Of a DNA stretch of 64,000 nucleotides, positions 56,602 through 64,000 are shown one piece after another (the first letter of the stretch is position 1; every line of letters starts with the position of its first letter). The notes under the pieces are model-generated. The model saw nothing but the letters and a program-made list of their open reading frames with translations. It did no database searches and was not told where the DNA came from. The position numbers and the translations under genes were made by a program. Source of the stretch: Paracoccaceae bacterium (lineage in GTDB: Bacteria; Pseudomonadota; Alphaproteobacteria; Rhodobacterales; Rhodobacteraceae); NCBI GenBank assembly GCA_028874915.1, contig JAPPHA010000039.1, forward strand, positions 1-64,000. The letters are read 5' to 3'.

Positions 56602-59019
56602 TCATCTCCTCAATCGTTCTCCCGTCGGATCAAAGAGGGGCGTCGTCAAAATACGGGCCGGACGCCGGTCACCAAGAATCTCGATTTCGACGTCAAGATC
56701 GTCGGTGATCAAGTCCATCGGAACGAACCCGAGAGCGACGGACGTTCCGGTATGATGGGAAAAACCGCCAGATGTGCAGAATCCCCGGACGGCTCCGTCA
56801 ATCCAGATCGGTTCATCCGCCACGACGTCGGCGTCAACGGCGTCGACCTCAAACGCGCAGATCCGGCGTTCAGCTCCGCGTTCGTGTTCGGCCAGGACTG
56901 CATCTCGTCCTATGAATGCGGCCGTTTTCTTGAAATCGACGAATCGATCGAGGCCGGTTTCAGCAGGCGTGTAGTCCGGGCGGAATTCGCGGTTCCACGA
57001 GCCGAAAAACCGGTCCAGACGGAGTGACATCATCGCGCGCATGCCGAAAGGCCGCATCCCGTGATTCCGTCCCGCATCGATCAGAGTTTCGAAAAGCGCC
57101 AGCTGGTTTTCGGCATCGACAAGGATCTCGTAGCCTAGATCGCCCGTATAGGAGATTCGCGAAACGAGTGCGTCCGAGATTCCGACGTCCATGCGGCGTG
57201 CGTCGAGGAATCGAAACTCCGCGGCCGAGACGTTTTCCCGCGTAACGGCGGAGAGGATGTCTCGAGCCCGGGGACCTGCGATCTGAAAACCGATCCGCTC
57301 TGTGGAAACGTTCCGGATCGAGACCCCTGTCGACGGCAACCGGGATCGGAACCAACGCATGTGAATGGCCTGCATTCCGAACGATGCAGTCAGTTGGAAC
57401 GCGGACTCCGAGAGGCAAGTCACTGTGAAGTCGCCGAGCAGCCGGCCTTTCGGGCTCAGCATCGGGTTCAAGGTAATGCGACCTGGGTCCGGAATCCGTC
57501 CGGCCATGATGTGATCCAGCCAGTTCCGGGCACCCGGGCCGGTGACGCGGTACTTGCCGAAATTGTGGATCTCGTTGATTCCTGCATTGGATCGGACGGC
57601 CCGGACCTCTGCGGCCGTCGCATCGAAGGCAGAGGACCGGCGAAATGTAGGGGATTCGAAACGGGGTTCACCCGACAGGGCGAAGTAGTTGACCACTTCC
57701 ATGCCATACTGGAATCCGAAGACCGCGTTCCGCGCGTCCCAGCGGAGATAGGCCGGGGTGGTCAGCAACGGTCGGCCCACGGGAAGTTCCTCGTTCGGAA
57801 AGGTCACCGAGAAGCGTCGCTGATAGTTCTCCACGACCTTGATCCGCGTCCAGTCGGGGGTCGCCCACGGGCCGAAACGCGCAACGTCCATGGCATACAC
57901 GTCGCGTTCCGGTTCGCCTTCGATGATCCATTGGGCAAGCGACAGCCCGACGCCGCCGCCCTGGCTGAACCCGGCCATGACCCCGCAGGCCGACCAGTAA
58001 TTCCTCAGCCCGGGAACGGGTCCGACAAGGGGATTGCCGTCGGGTGCGAATGTGAAGGGACCGTTGATGACCGATTTGATTCCAGCTCGGTTCAGGACCG
58101 GAAACCGTTTTTCGGCCCGGGCGATGCTGTCAGCAATCCGGTCCAGGCGGTCCGGCAGCAAAGCATGCCCGAAGTCCGCCGGCGTTCCGTCGACCGCCCA
58201 GGGTTCGCAGGCTTGTTCATAGAATCCGATGCAGATTCCCTGTCCTTCCTGACGAAGATAGGTCTCGCCCCCCGGGTCCATGACGTGCGGCAATTCCGTG
58301 TCGCGTTCTTGGAGTTCGGGTACCGTTTCGGTTACGAGGTACTGGTGTTCCATGGGGTGTAGCGGAAGATCGACGCCGGCCATTCGCCCGACTTCCCGAC
58401 CCCAGAGGCCGGCAGCGTTGACGACGTGCTCGGCGTGAACCATCCCATCTCGGGTCATCACGTCCCATGTGCCGTCAGGCCGTGGTCGGGTCTTGACAAC
58501 GGGATTCCTGAGACGGATCTCGGCCCCGCCCATCCGGGCGGCCCGGGCGTAGGCATGGGTGGTTCCGGACGGATCAAGATGACCGTCAAGCGGGTCGAAG
58601 AGACCACCGATGATCCCGTCCGTGCAGGTGATCGGGGAGAGCGCCCGGATGTCTTCCGGCGTAACGATTTCGGTTTCAAGGCCCATGTAGCGGTGCTTGG
58701 CCCGCTCCGCCAGGAACATGTCCATGCGTTCGGGTGAATCGGCAAGCGTAACACCGCCCACATGGTGCAGCCCGCAGGACATTCCGGTGAGGTCTTCGAG
58801 TTCCCGATAGAGACGGATCGTATAGCCCTGGAGTGCCGCCATATTGGTGTCGCCGTTCAGCGTGTGAAAGCCGCCGGCTGCGTGCCAGGTCGAACCGGAT
58901 GTGAGTTCAGACCGCTCCACCAGCATGACATCGCGCCATCCAAGCCGTGTCAGGTGGTAGAGAACTGAGCAGCCGACGACACCGCCGCCAATCACGCACA
59001 CTCGGGTGGCCGTTTTCAT
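56602..59019 (-). CDS. Second dimethylglycine/sarcosine dehydrogenase-like FAD-GcvT protein
   Basis: This 805-residue protein repeats the layout of the gene at 35223: FAD loop VCVIGGGVVGCSVLYHLTRL, flavinylated histidine H46 in SGSTWHAAGGFHTL, the LPLHPMEHQYLVTETVPE segment and a carboxy-terminal GcvT-like domain (AGINEIHNFGKYRVTGPGA; ISYTGDLGYEILVDAENQL; RAMMSLRLDRFFGSWNREFR). The two proteins are clear paralogues but differ along their whole length, so they are an old duplication or separate acquisitions and may act on successive amines. No oxygenase or regulator is adjacent; phaZ is convergent on the left and an IS982 remnant lies to the right. A GGAG site precedes the ATG. Confidence 0.9.
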   Translation of the reverse strand: MKTATRVCVIGGGVVGCSVLYHLTRLGWRDVMLVERSELTSGSTWHAAGGFHTLNGDTNMAALQGYTIRLYRELEDLTGMSCGLHHVGGVTLADSPERMDMFLAERAKHRYMGLETEIVTPEDIRALSPITCTDGIIGGLFDPLDGHLDPSGTTHAYARAARMGGAEIRLRNPVVKTRPRPDGTWDVMTRDGMVHAEHVVNAAGLWGREVGRMAGVDLPLHPMEHQYLVTETVPELQERDTELPHVMDPGGETYLRQEGQGICIGFYEQACEPWAVDGTPADFGHALLPDRLDRIADSIARAEKRFPVLNRAGIKSVINGPFTFAPDGNPLVGPVPGLRNYWSACGVMAGFSQGGGVGLSLAQWIIEGEPERDVYAMDVARFGPWATPDWTRIKVVENYQRRFSVTFPNEELPVGRPLLTTPAYLRWDARNAVFGFQYGMEVVNYFALSGEPRFESPTFRRSSAFDATAAEVRAVRSNAGINEIHNFGKYRVTGPGARNWLDHIMAGRIPDPGRITLNPMLSPKGRLLGDFTVTCLSESAFQLTASFGMQAIHMRWFRSRLPSTGVSIRNVSTERIGFQIAGPRARDILSAVTRENVSAAEFRFLDARRMDVGISDALVSRISYTGDLGYEILVDAENQLALFETLIDAGRNHGMRPFGMRAMMSLRLDRFFGSWNREFRPDYTPAETGLDRFVDFKKTAAFIGRDAVLAEHERGAERRICAFEVDAVDADVVADEPIWIDGAVRGFCTSGGFSHHTGTSVALGFVPMDLITDDLDVEIEILGDRRPARILTTPLFDPTGERLRR

Positions 59020-59399
59020 GGCCTGACTCCGTTCAAGTTCCGTCCGTCAATCGAACGGACCGAGAATTGCCCAACAACGATGCTGGGACAAGAAAAACCT
59101 GGCGTTTCCAACCCGCTCCGGGCTTCCGGCCGTGAGGGTCGAGGCATCGCCGGACCTGGCGCCGGTCAGGTCTTCGATGAACCGATACTGCGATGCGACT
59201 CTCGGGTATGGGCAAGAGAATCCATGATGTCGCGAAACTGGACTCGTTGCGGGAACAAGGACCCACGCCGACAGAACTCGCATGGCCGGAACCGTGGAAC
59301 CGTGACACCATCTGAATCGTCTCGGCCGTACAGACCGAACATGCGAGGAGTTGCGCACTTTCTTCCGGACCGGGATCTCGCGAAATGTTCGAAGGGGAG

Positions 59400-59790
59400 T
59401 GCCGCAACGGGAACGGGACTACGGTTCAATAACGTCAACGTTCCGGGTTTCGTCCTGCGCCCCACCGCCAACCGCGTGTTCCGCATCATGGCCAAGCGAA
59501 GGAAGATCAACGTCGATGGGTTCACGGGCATCAAGCTGCACTTGGTCATCAGGCATAAGGGCGACAACATGGCCGGCAAGATCACGAAGGGAAACGGTGA
59601 CGATGGCAGTGCGGTCAAAGGAATGACCGACGGTCTCGAGGGTTGGACCGTGGCCGAATAGGGTTTGGTCTCCGGTACGCTCTTGCAGAAAGTCTGGTAG
59701 TGGGGCTGAAGCACGTGAACCGGATTCGGACGATCACGCGCAATCACCTCATGCCGTTGATCGAAAGGCCGCTGCCGCACTTGCACGGGG
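59400..59790 (+). mobile_element. IS982-family transposase remnant
   Basis: The frame from about 59430 reads RPTANRVFRIMAKRRK, GFTGIKLHLVIRHKGDNMAG and KITKGNGDDGSAVKG, matching the IS982 signature (GFKLHLxINxKGExxxxxxTPGNxDDR). It stops at 59661. In a neighbouring frame NRIRTITRNHLMPLIERPLP (59716-59775) looks like the following LxxxxKxRxNMKxxLMxLxxxLL segment. Both ends and the catalytic core are damaged by frameshifts. The stretch 59020-59400 holds no recognisable gene. Confidence 0.7.
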
Positions 59791-59794
59791 GGAA

Positions 59795-59840
59795 GGAGTT
59801 ACGCACAGGTCACGAGACTCCAACTTATGCATTACTCTAT
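59795..59840 (+). repeat. 46-bp repeat shared with 19152-19197
   Basis: This copy of the 46-base segment encodes HRSRDSNLCITL followed at once by TAA, whereas the 19 kb copy continues with tryptophan. It lies directly after the IS982 remnant. See the findings for the silent-site pattern. Confidence 0.6.
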
Positions 59841-60202
59841 AAACTTTGGTGCCAAGGAAAGGGTGATACGTGAATGACGTAGGCCTGGGTAATGCCCTGC
59901 ATCGATTTCCGGTCAATGCCTTCGTGCATGTCCTTTTGTTCTTGGTTGCCTACTCGCTCGGCGACACAAGGGTCAAATTGTCATAGCCTATCCGTGACTG
60001 CGGTTTAATTTGATTGCTATATGTCGCTGTGCTGCATCGGCCTGAACTGACTCCATCCATTGGAAATTTTGCGAAATGGAATTTCGGAGAAATGGTCGAA
60101 ATGACAGTCCGTCGGCAAAACCTGCAGAACTCGGTTGTGACGGAGTGATCAGGAGAAACAGGGCGAGATCCTGCCCGACACAGTTTCTTAGATTGCGACT
60201 CC
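59841..60202. other. A+T-richer intergenic stretch, nothing recognised
   Basis: About 360 bases of lower G+C lie between the IS982 remnant and the end of the ankyrin gene. Minus-strand open frames here are extensions of chance frames and carry no motif. Confidence 0.4.
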
Positions 60203-60874
60203 TCAAAACTTGCAGTTGGTGCTGTTGTCTGTCCGCAGCATCTCGCAAATGACCTGATTTCTCCCTGTGATCGCGAGATCGAGCGGGAGTCTGTTACAAC
60301 TGTCGGCGATTGTCTCGTCGGCACTGAGCTGGAGCAACTCATCCACGGCTTGGGCGTTGCCGGAGGAAACTGCGCGGTGCAAGGCGGTTTGGACTTGGTC
60401 ATCCGTTGCATCGACGGGAACACCAATCATGGCCAACATCGAAATCACGCCCAACGTGTCGTTATGATCGGCTGCAAGGTGCAACGCCGTGCTGCCGTCA
60501 GATGTGGTCAAATCGGGACTTGCCCCAAGTCCTGCAAGCCGTTCAAGTTTTTTCGGGTCTTGTGTCAGGGCAGCCAAGATGTGCATGCAGGTCAGATTCT
60601 CGTCAGAAATCGCAATATCGACGGAGCCGTCAACCAGACTTAGAAGAAGGTCTTCAGATCCATCCCTCAGGCAAACCCTGTGCAAGGGCATTTGGGTCTG
60701 ATTGTCCCGATCTCTCGGATCCGCTCCGGCAGCGATCAATCGATTGATCACTTGCACGCCTTCGTTCCTCCATGCAGCCCAGCCCAGTGCGGATGTGCCA
60801 TCACTGGTTTTCTGGTTGGGGTCTGCACCGTTTGACACTTCGCGTTCCACCCAGTCGGGGTCTTCGGAAGTCAC
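60203..60874 (-). CDS. Ankyrin-repeat protein, possibly amino-terminally truncated
   Basis: This protein of 223 residues from the GTG at 60874 is built of about six ankyrin repeats (SNGADPNQKTSDGTSALGWA; IAAGADPRDRDNQTQMPLHR; GLGASPDLTTSDGSTALHLA; GVPVDATDDQVQTALHRAVS and others). It is probably a cytoplasmic binding protein. The first repeat is cut: its first helix, EWSSLFNAV, lies upstream of the GTG in the same frame, and beyond it an in-frame TAA at 60899-60901 separates it from an ATG at 60926-60928 (MNTVAISED). Either the gene starts at an unusual codon after the TAA or a nonsense mutation has removed the natural start. It is unlike the ankyrin gene at 3893. Confidence 0.7.
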   Translation of the reverse strand: MTSEDPDWVEREVSNGADPNQKTSDGTSALGWAAWRNEGVQVINRLIAAGADPRDRDNQTQMPLHRVCLRDGSEDLLLSLVDGSVDIAISDENLTCMHILAALTQDPKKLERLAGLGASPDLTTSDGSTALHLAADHNDTLGVISMLAMIGVPVDATDDQVQTALHRAVSSGNAQAVDELLQLSADETIADSCNRLPLDLAITGRNQVICEMLRTDNSTNCKF

Positions 60875-60928
60875 GGCATTGAACAGCGACGACCATTCTT
60901 AGTCTTCGCTAATTGCAACCGTATTCAT

Positions 60929-61741
60929 GTGGAAGGCACGGGCACAATCGAACCCGTCCCTGCCGACGCTGCCCCGGTCTGGCTTGTCGGCCATTCCCGG
61001 GTAGGGAGAATCGGGAGGGGGTCCGGAAGCGGCAAGGCGACGATCCGGTCGTTCAACACCATGCGCCGGCAGTTGCGGGAATTAATGGAATTCCAGAACA
61101 ACATGATGGCGGCTCTGACGTATGATCTGCGGAGCCGAATCCACAGCCTTGAGAATCGCATCAGGAAGGAGTGGTTGGACCCGCAGGCACAGGAAAGATC
61201 GCTGGAAATCCTGAGACAGATTAGGGTCTTGACGGACGATACCCTGTATCTTCTGACTGGACAGGGCGCACAGGAGGCATTCGAAAGCGACGAGTTGCGT
61301 TCCCTGGTCGAAGCCGTCTTGGACGACATCAACGAGAAATACCAGGAAGTCCATTTCGATGGCGGACCGAGGCGATTGGTCGTAAAGGCACGTGGAAATG
61401 CTCTGTCTAGGATGATCGAAAATCTCGTCCGAAACGCACGGCTCCACGGTGGCAATGCCGAAGTCAGCCTTGCACAATCAGGCAACAAGGCAATCGTCGA
61501 AGTTTCGGATCGTGGGCCTGGCGTGCCGACCCGACTGCCAGATGGAACAAAGGTGGACGTGACGAAACCATTTGTCCGCGGTGACCCCTCCCGCAGCATC
61601 AGGACTGGTGGTTCCGGTCTTGTGCTTTCGATCGCACAAGGCATAATCGAGGATCATGGCGGATAGCTCGATCTTCTCCCCCGCGAAGGTGGCGGGACCG
61701 TCGCCCGCGTGACTTTGCACCTCTGCCAGAAGAGGCGTTGA
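60929..61741 (+). pseudogene. Sensor histidine kinase fragment, catalytic histidine lost and in-frame TAG
   Basis: The frame follows an EnvZ/OmpR-type sensor kinase from the end of the HAMP linker (IRSFNTMRRQLRELMEFQNN) through the DHp helix to the ATPase domain (N box MIENLVRNARLHGGNA; G1 SDRGPGVPTRLP; G2 GGSGLVLSIAQGIIEDHGG). The sensor and membrane parts are missing. In the DHp box the phosphorylated histidine is replaced: ALTYDLRSRIHSL where relatives have SHDLRTPI. A TAG at 61664-61666 stops the frame, yet the same frame continues with LDLLPREGGGTVARVTL, the normal end of such kinases, to a TGA at 61739-61741. It is dead as a kinase. No response regulator is adjacent. Confidence 0.78.
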
Positions 61742-61962
61742 CTGCACATCGGAATTGAAGACGCCGGAATGAAACCGCCAATGCCTCGCCACAAATCGGT
61801 TGTGTTCTGTACGTAATGGTACATTTCCGGATACTCGCGCATTCTCAAGAGAGCCAGACCTTCAGATCTCCACACATTAACCGCCTTTCGAAGGTCTTTG
61901 CCTGCTGCAAGCAAGGCTCGGAGGAATCGATTTCCACGGAACCTTGAACTGAGGGAATTCCA

Positions 61963-63936
61963 GTGACGATTCAGAAGGCAACAGACAAGAAAACCCCGTC
62001 AAGATTGGAGATCGTGTTCATCGCTTGCTCCGCCATGGTCGTCGCAATTCCGACGTTCGGATCGGCAGCTTCCATGGCCAGTCTCGACAAACAGGTTGAT
62101 GTGCCACAAGGCATCGGCACTTGGCAGCGGATAGACCTGCGTGCCAACGGCGAAAGTGAGATTGGGACCGATGGTCGTCGCCTTGAAGTTGCACAGGAAG
62201 GTGACAGTGTCATGACTCGCACTGGAAAAGAGCAAGTCCGGCAAGACGAGAACGTGGCCCTCGCGAACGAACCGGACGCGACGCCCGACGAGATCGGCCA
62301 TGCACGCAAGCTTCTGATCGCGCTCGGGTACCGGACTGGACGGGCGACGGGTACGATGAACCCGCAGATTTCTGCGGCGATCGTGAGTTTCCAGAAGGAT
62401 CATGGCCTTGAGGTCAAGTCGGCGGTTTCGGGAATATTGATCGATCAGTTGCGCGTTGCGTTGGCCGCTCGACACATGCCACCGCCGCCACCGGACAACC
62501 TTGAGCTTGTGTCGTCTGCGACAGGGTTTGTGGTCTCCGATGATGGTCATCTGCTGACCAACCAACATGTGGTCGAAGGATGCGATGCGATGCGCGTCCG
62601 CGATCTGGGCTGGGCAAATATCGAGGCCTCCGACGAAGACATCGACCTTGCCTTGATTTCTTTGGAATCAGGAACGGTTCCCGGCGTCGCTTCGTTTCGT
62701 TCCTGGCCTTCTGTGGCTTTGGGGGAAGCCGTCGTCGTCTTCGGGTTCCCGGAGAGAGGCGTGCTGTCAGCGTCGGGCAATGCAACGACGGGAGTGATCA
62801 GTGCGCTGGAAGGTGGCGCCGACGAAGACTATCACCAGTATCAGTTCACGGCGCCGACCCAGGACGGCAACAGCGGTGGCCCCCTGCTGGACGGTGCCGG
62901 CAACGTGATCGGTGTATTGGTGTCTGGCATTAGCGAATTGGAAGCCGTGAACTTTGCCATCAAGGGCGAAGTCGCGATTTCGTTTTTGATCAGAAACGGA
63001 CTCCAGCCTGTCGTGGTTTCCGGCAAACCCACAAGGCCGCGCCCGACCGAGGCGGTCATCGCCGAAGCCATGCATTACACCGTCTCCTTGGAATGCTGGG
63101 AAGAGTCGAAGTCGGGAATTCTCGGCGAGGAAAGGGATTCGGGTTCCGGGAGCCCGCTCGACTTCGGTGCCGACGATCTCGATCGAGATGACCTTGGCGA
63201 ATGGAATGGCGATGGCGAATGTGACGATCCCCGGTTTGCCGGTGACGGCATGGGTTCCCGGGTCTTCACGCATTTGGCCGGACGTGACGCGACCGATTGT
63301 CGAGCCCTGTTCGATGCCGGGAAGATTCGACTGCGGAAAACCGGCGATATAGCCGGGCTCGATTTCGGAGACGATTCCAGCCAATGGGCAAACGACGGTG
63401 AATGCGACGACCCGTCGTTTGAGGGGTCAGGCATGGCGATGTCCGTCGATGACCATGACCAGCGGTCGGATGCGAGCGACTGCCGCGATGCCTTTGCAAC
63501 GGGCATGGTGTGGTTCCGAGGAGAGCGGAGTGCCGCCGACCATGGCGACGCTTCAGGCTCGGGTGACGCGTTTGACTTCGGTGCCGATGATCTCGAATGG
63601 GATGGACTTGGCAAATGGAATGGCGATGGCGAATGTGACGATCCCCGGTTTGCCGGTGACGGCATGGGCCCCCAGGTTTTCACGCATTTGTCGGAGCGTG
63701 ACGCGACCGATTGCCGCGCCCTGTTCGACGCCGGGACGATTCGCTTGCGGCAAACCGGAGAGATTGCCGGACTCGACTTCGGAAACGACTCCAGCGAATG
63801 GTCCGAAGATGGCCAATGCGACGACCCGTCATTCGAAGGTCCGGGCATGGCAGCAATCGTCAACGACGATGACCTGCTGTCCGATGCCAGCGACTGCCGC
63901 GACGCCTTTGCCGCAGGCCAGGTGTGGCTCCGCTGA
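61963..63936 (+). CDS. Exported trypsin-like serine protease with peptidoglycan-binding domain and C-terminal repeats
   Basis: This 657-residue protein starts at GTG 61963 after GAGGG. Residues 16-36 (IVFIACSAMVVAIPTFGSAA) form a signal peptide or anchor. A PG_binding_1-type domain lies at about 108-168 (HARKLLIALGYRTGRATGTM...SFQKDHGL). The protease domain follows with the triad H about 200 (LLTNQHVVEG), D about 226 (DEDIDLALI) and S about 302 (DGNSGGPLLDG). After about 395 come four acidic cysteine-containing units in an A-B-A-B order, each with GECDDPRF or ECDDPSFE-type cores and a closing ATDCRALFDAG or ASDCRDAFA. They may bind calcium or mediate cell-surface contacts. It should act in the periplasm or outside. 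Confidence 0.82.
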   Translation: MTIQKATDKKTPSRLEIVFIACSAMVVAIPTFGSAASMASLDKQVDVPQGIGTWQRIDLRANGESEIGTDGRRLEVAQEGDSVMTRTGKEQVRQDENVALANEPDATPDEIGHARKLLIALGYRTGRATGTMNPQISAAIVSFQKDHGLEVKSAVSGILIDQLRVALAARHMPPPPPDNLELVSSATGFVVSDDGHLLTNQHVVEGCDAMRVRDLGWANIEASDEDIDLALISLESGTVPGVASFRSWPSVALGEAVVVFGFPERGVLSASGNATTGVISALEGGADEDYHQYQFTAPTQDGNSGGPLLDGAGNVIGVLVSGISELEAVNFAIKGEVAISFLIRNGLQPVVVSGKPTRPRPTEAVIAEAMHYTVSLECWEESKSGILGEERDSGSGSPLDFGADDLDRDDLGEWNGDGECDDPRFAGDGMGSRVFTHLAGRDATDCRALFDAGKIRLRKTGDIAGLDFGDDSSQWANDGECDDPSFEGSGMAMSVDDHDQRSDASDCRDAFATGMVWFRGERSAADHGDASGSGDAFDFGADDLEWDGLGKWNGDGECDDPRFAGDGMGPQVFTHLSERDATDCRALFDAGTIRLRQTGEIAGLDFGNDSSEWSEDGQCDDPSFEGPGMAAIVNDDDLLSDASDCRDAFAAGQVWLR

Positions 63937-64000
63937 GGGCCGGGCGCAGGCGACGATAGCAACGATGCAGAGTCTGGCGGCACGTTCGACTTTCCTATCT
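63937..64000 (+). other. In-frame continuation of the protease repeats past the stop
   Basis: In the same frame after the TGA at 63934-63936 the sequence reads GPGAGDDSNDAESGGTFDFP to the window edge. This resembles the linker before repeat A2 of the protease (GDASGSGDAFDFGADD). It suggests that the repeat array once continued and that the TGA is a nonsense mutation. The window ends before this can be tested. Confidence 0.5.

Overview
The window is a 64 kb piece of a high-G+C (about 60-65% in core genes) bacterial chromosome, almost certainly from an alphaproteobacterium close to Rhodospirillales. This is inferred from gene content: an fsa - DUF484 - xerC run divergent from priA, a hisC - tyrA pair, phosphatidylcholine synthase, an SbmA/BacA-type transporter and a phaR - phasin - phaC set. 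Several coenzyme- and osmolyte-linked catabolic genes, PhyH and sulfatase genes, ankyrin proteins, many broken transposases and long non-coding stretches suggest a genome that is decaying or host-associated; that last point is inference.

Layout. 1-5 kb: a broken phosphonoacetate hydrolase, an intact PhyH dioxygenase, a small ankyrin protein and an integrase stub. 5-12.4 kb: ADP-ribosylglycohydrolase, truA, ileS and pcs. 12.6-19.7 kb: a graveyard of mobile DNA (IS630, ISKra4-like, IS110 and ISAs1 remnants) holding a decapitated DNA methyltransferase, an intact VapBC-type toxin-antitoxin pair and a MetE-like methyltransferase. 20-31.7 kb: Gfo/Idh/MocA oxidoreductase, a sulfatase pseudogene, xerC - DUF484 - fsa, priA, hisC - tyrA, an intact sulfatase and SbmA. 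32.5-37.6 kb: a Rieske oxygenase, a small unknown gene, a LysR regulator and a dimethylglycine-dehydrogenase-like flavoprotein, which together look like a methylated-amine (betaine-type) demethylation locus. 37.7-39.7 kb: thrS. 40.3-44.4 kb: a lower-G+C two-gene operon of two different P-loop ATPases, the second with a winged helix and a long TPR array, behind a promoter with repeated palindromes; this is the best candidate for an undescribed system. 45-48.4 kb: alpha/beta hydrolase, a small membrane protein, an iron-type ABC permease and tRNA-Thr(UGU). 48.8-56.5 kb: malonyl-CoA synthetase, pobA and the polyhydroxybutyrate cluster phaR, phasin, phaC, phaZ. 56.6-59 kb: a second dimethylglycine-dehydrogenase-like gene. 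59.4-64 kb: an accessory tail with an IS982 remnant, an ankyrin gene, a broken histidine kinase and a secreted serine protease with carboxy-terminal repeats, three of which carry in-frame stops with recognisable sequence on the far side.

How genes work together. The central-metabolism genes are housekeeping. The pha cluster makes, coats, regulates and mobilises storage polyester. The Rieske oxygenase and the two flavoprotein-GcvT enzymes would strip methyl groups from quaternary and tertiary amines. The accessory segments (1-5, 12.6-19.7, 40-45 and 59-64 kb) hold most of the unknown and decaying genes.
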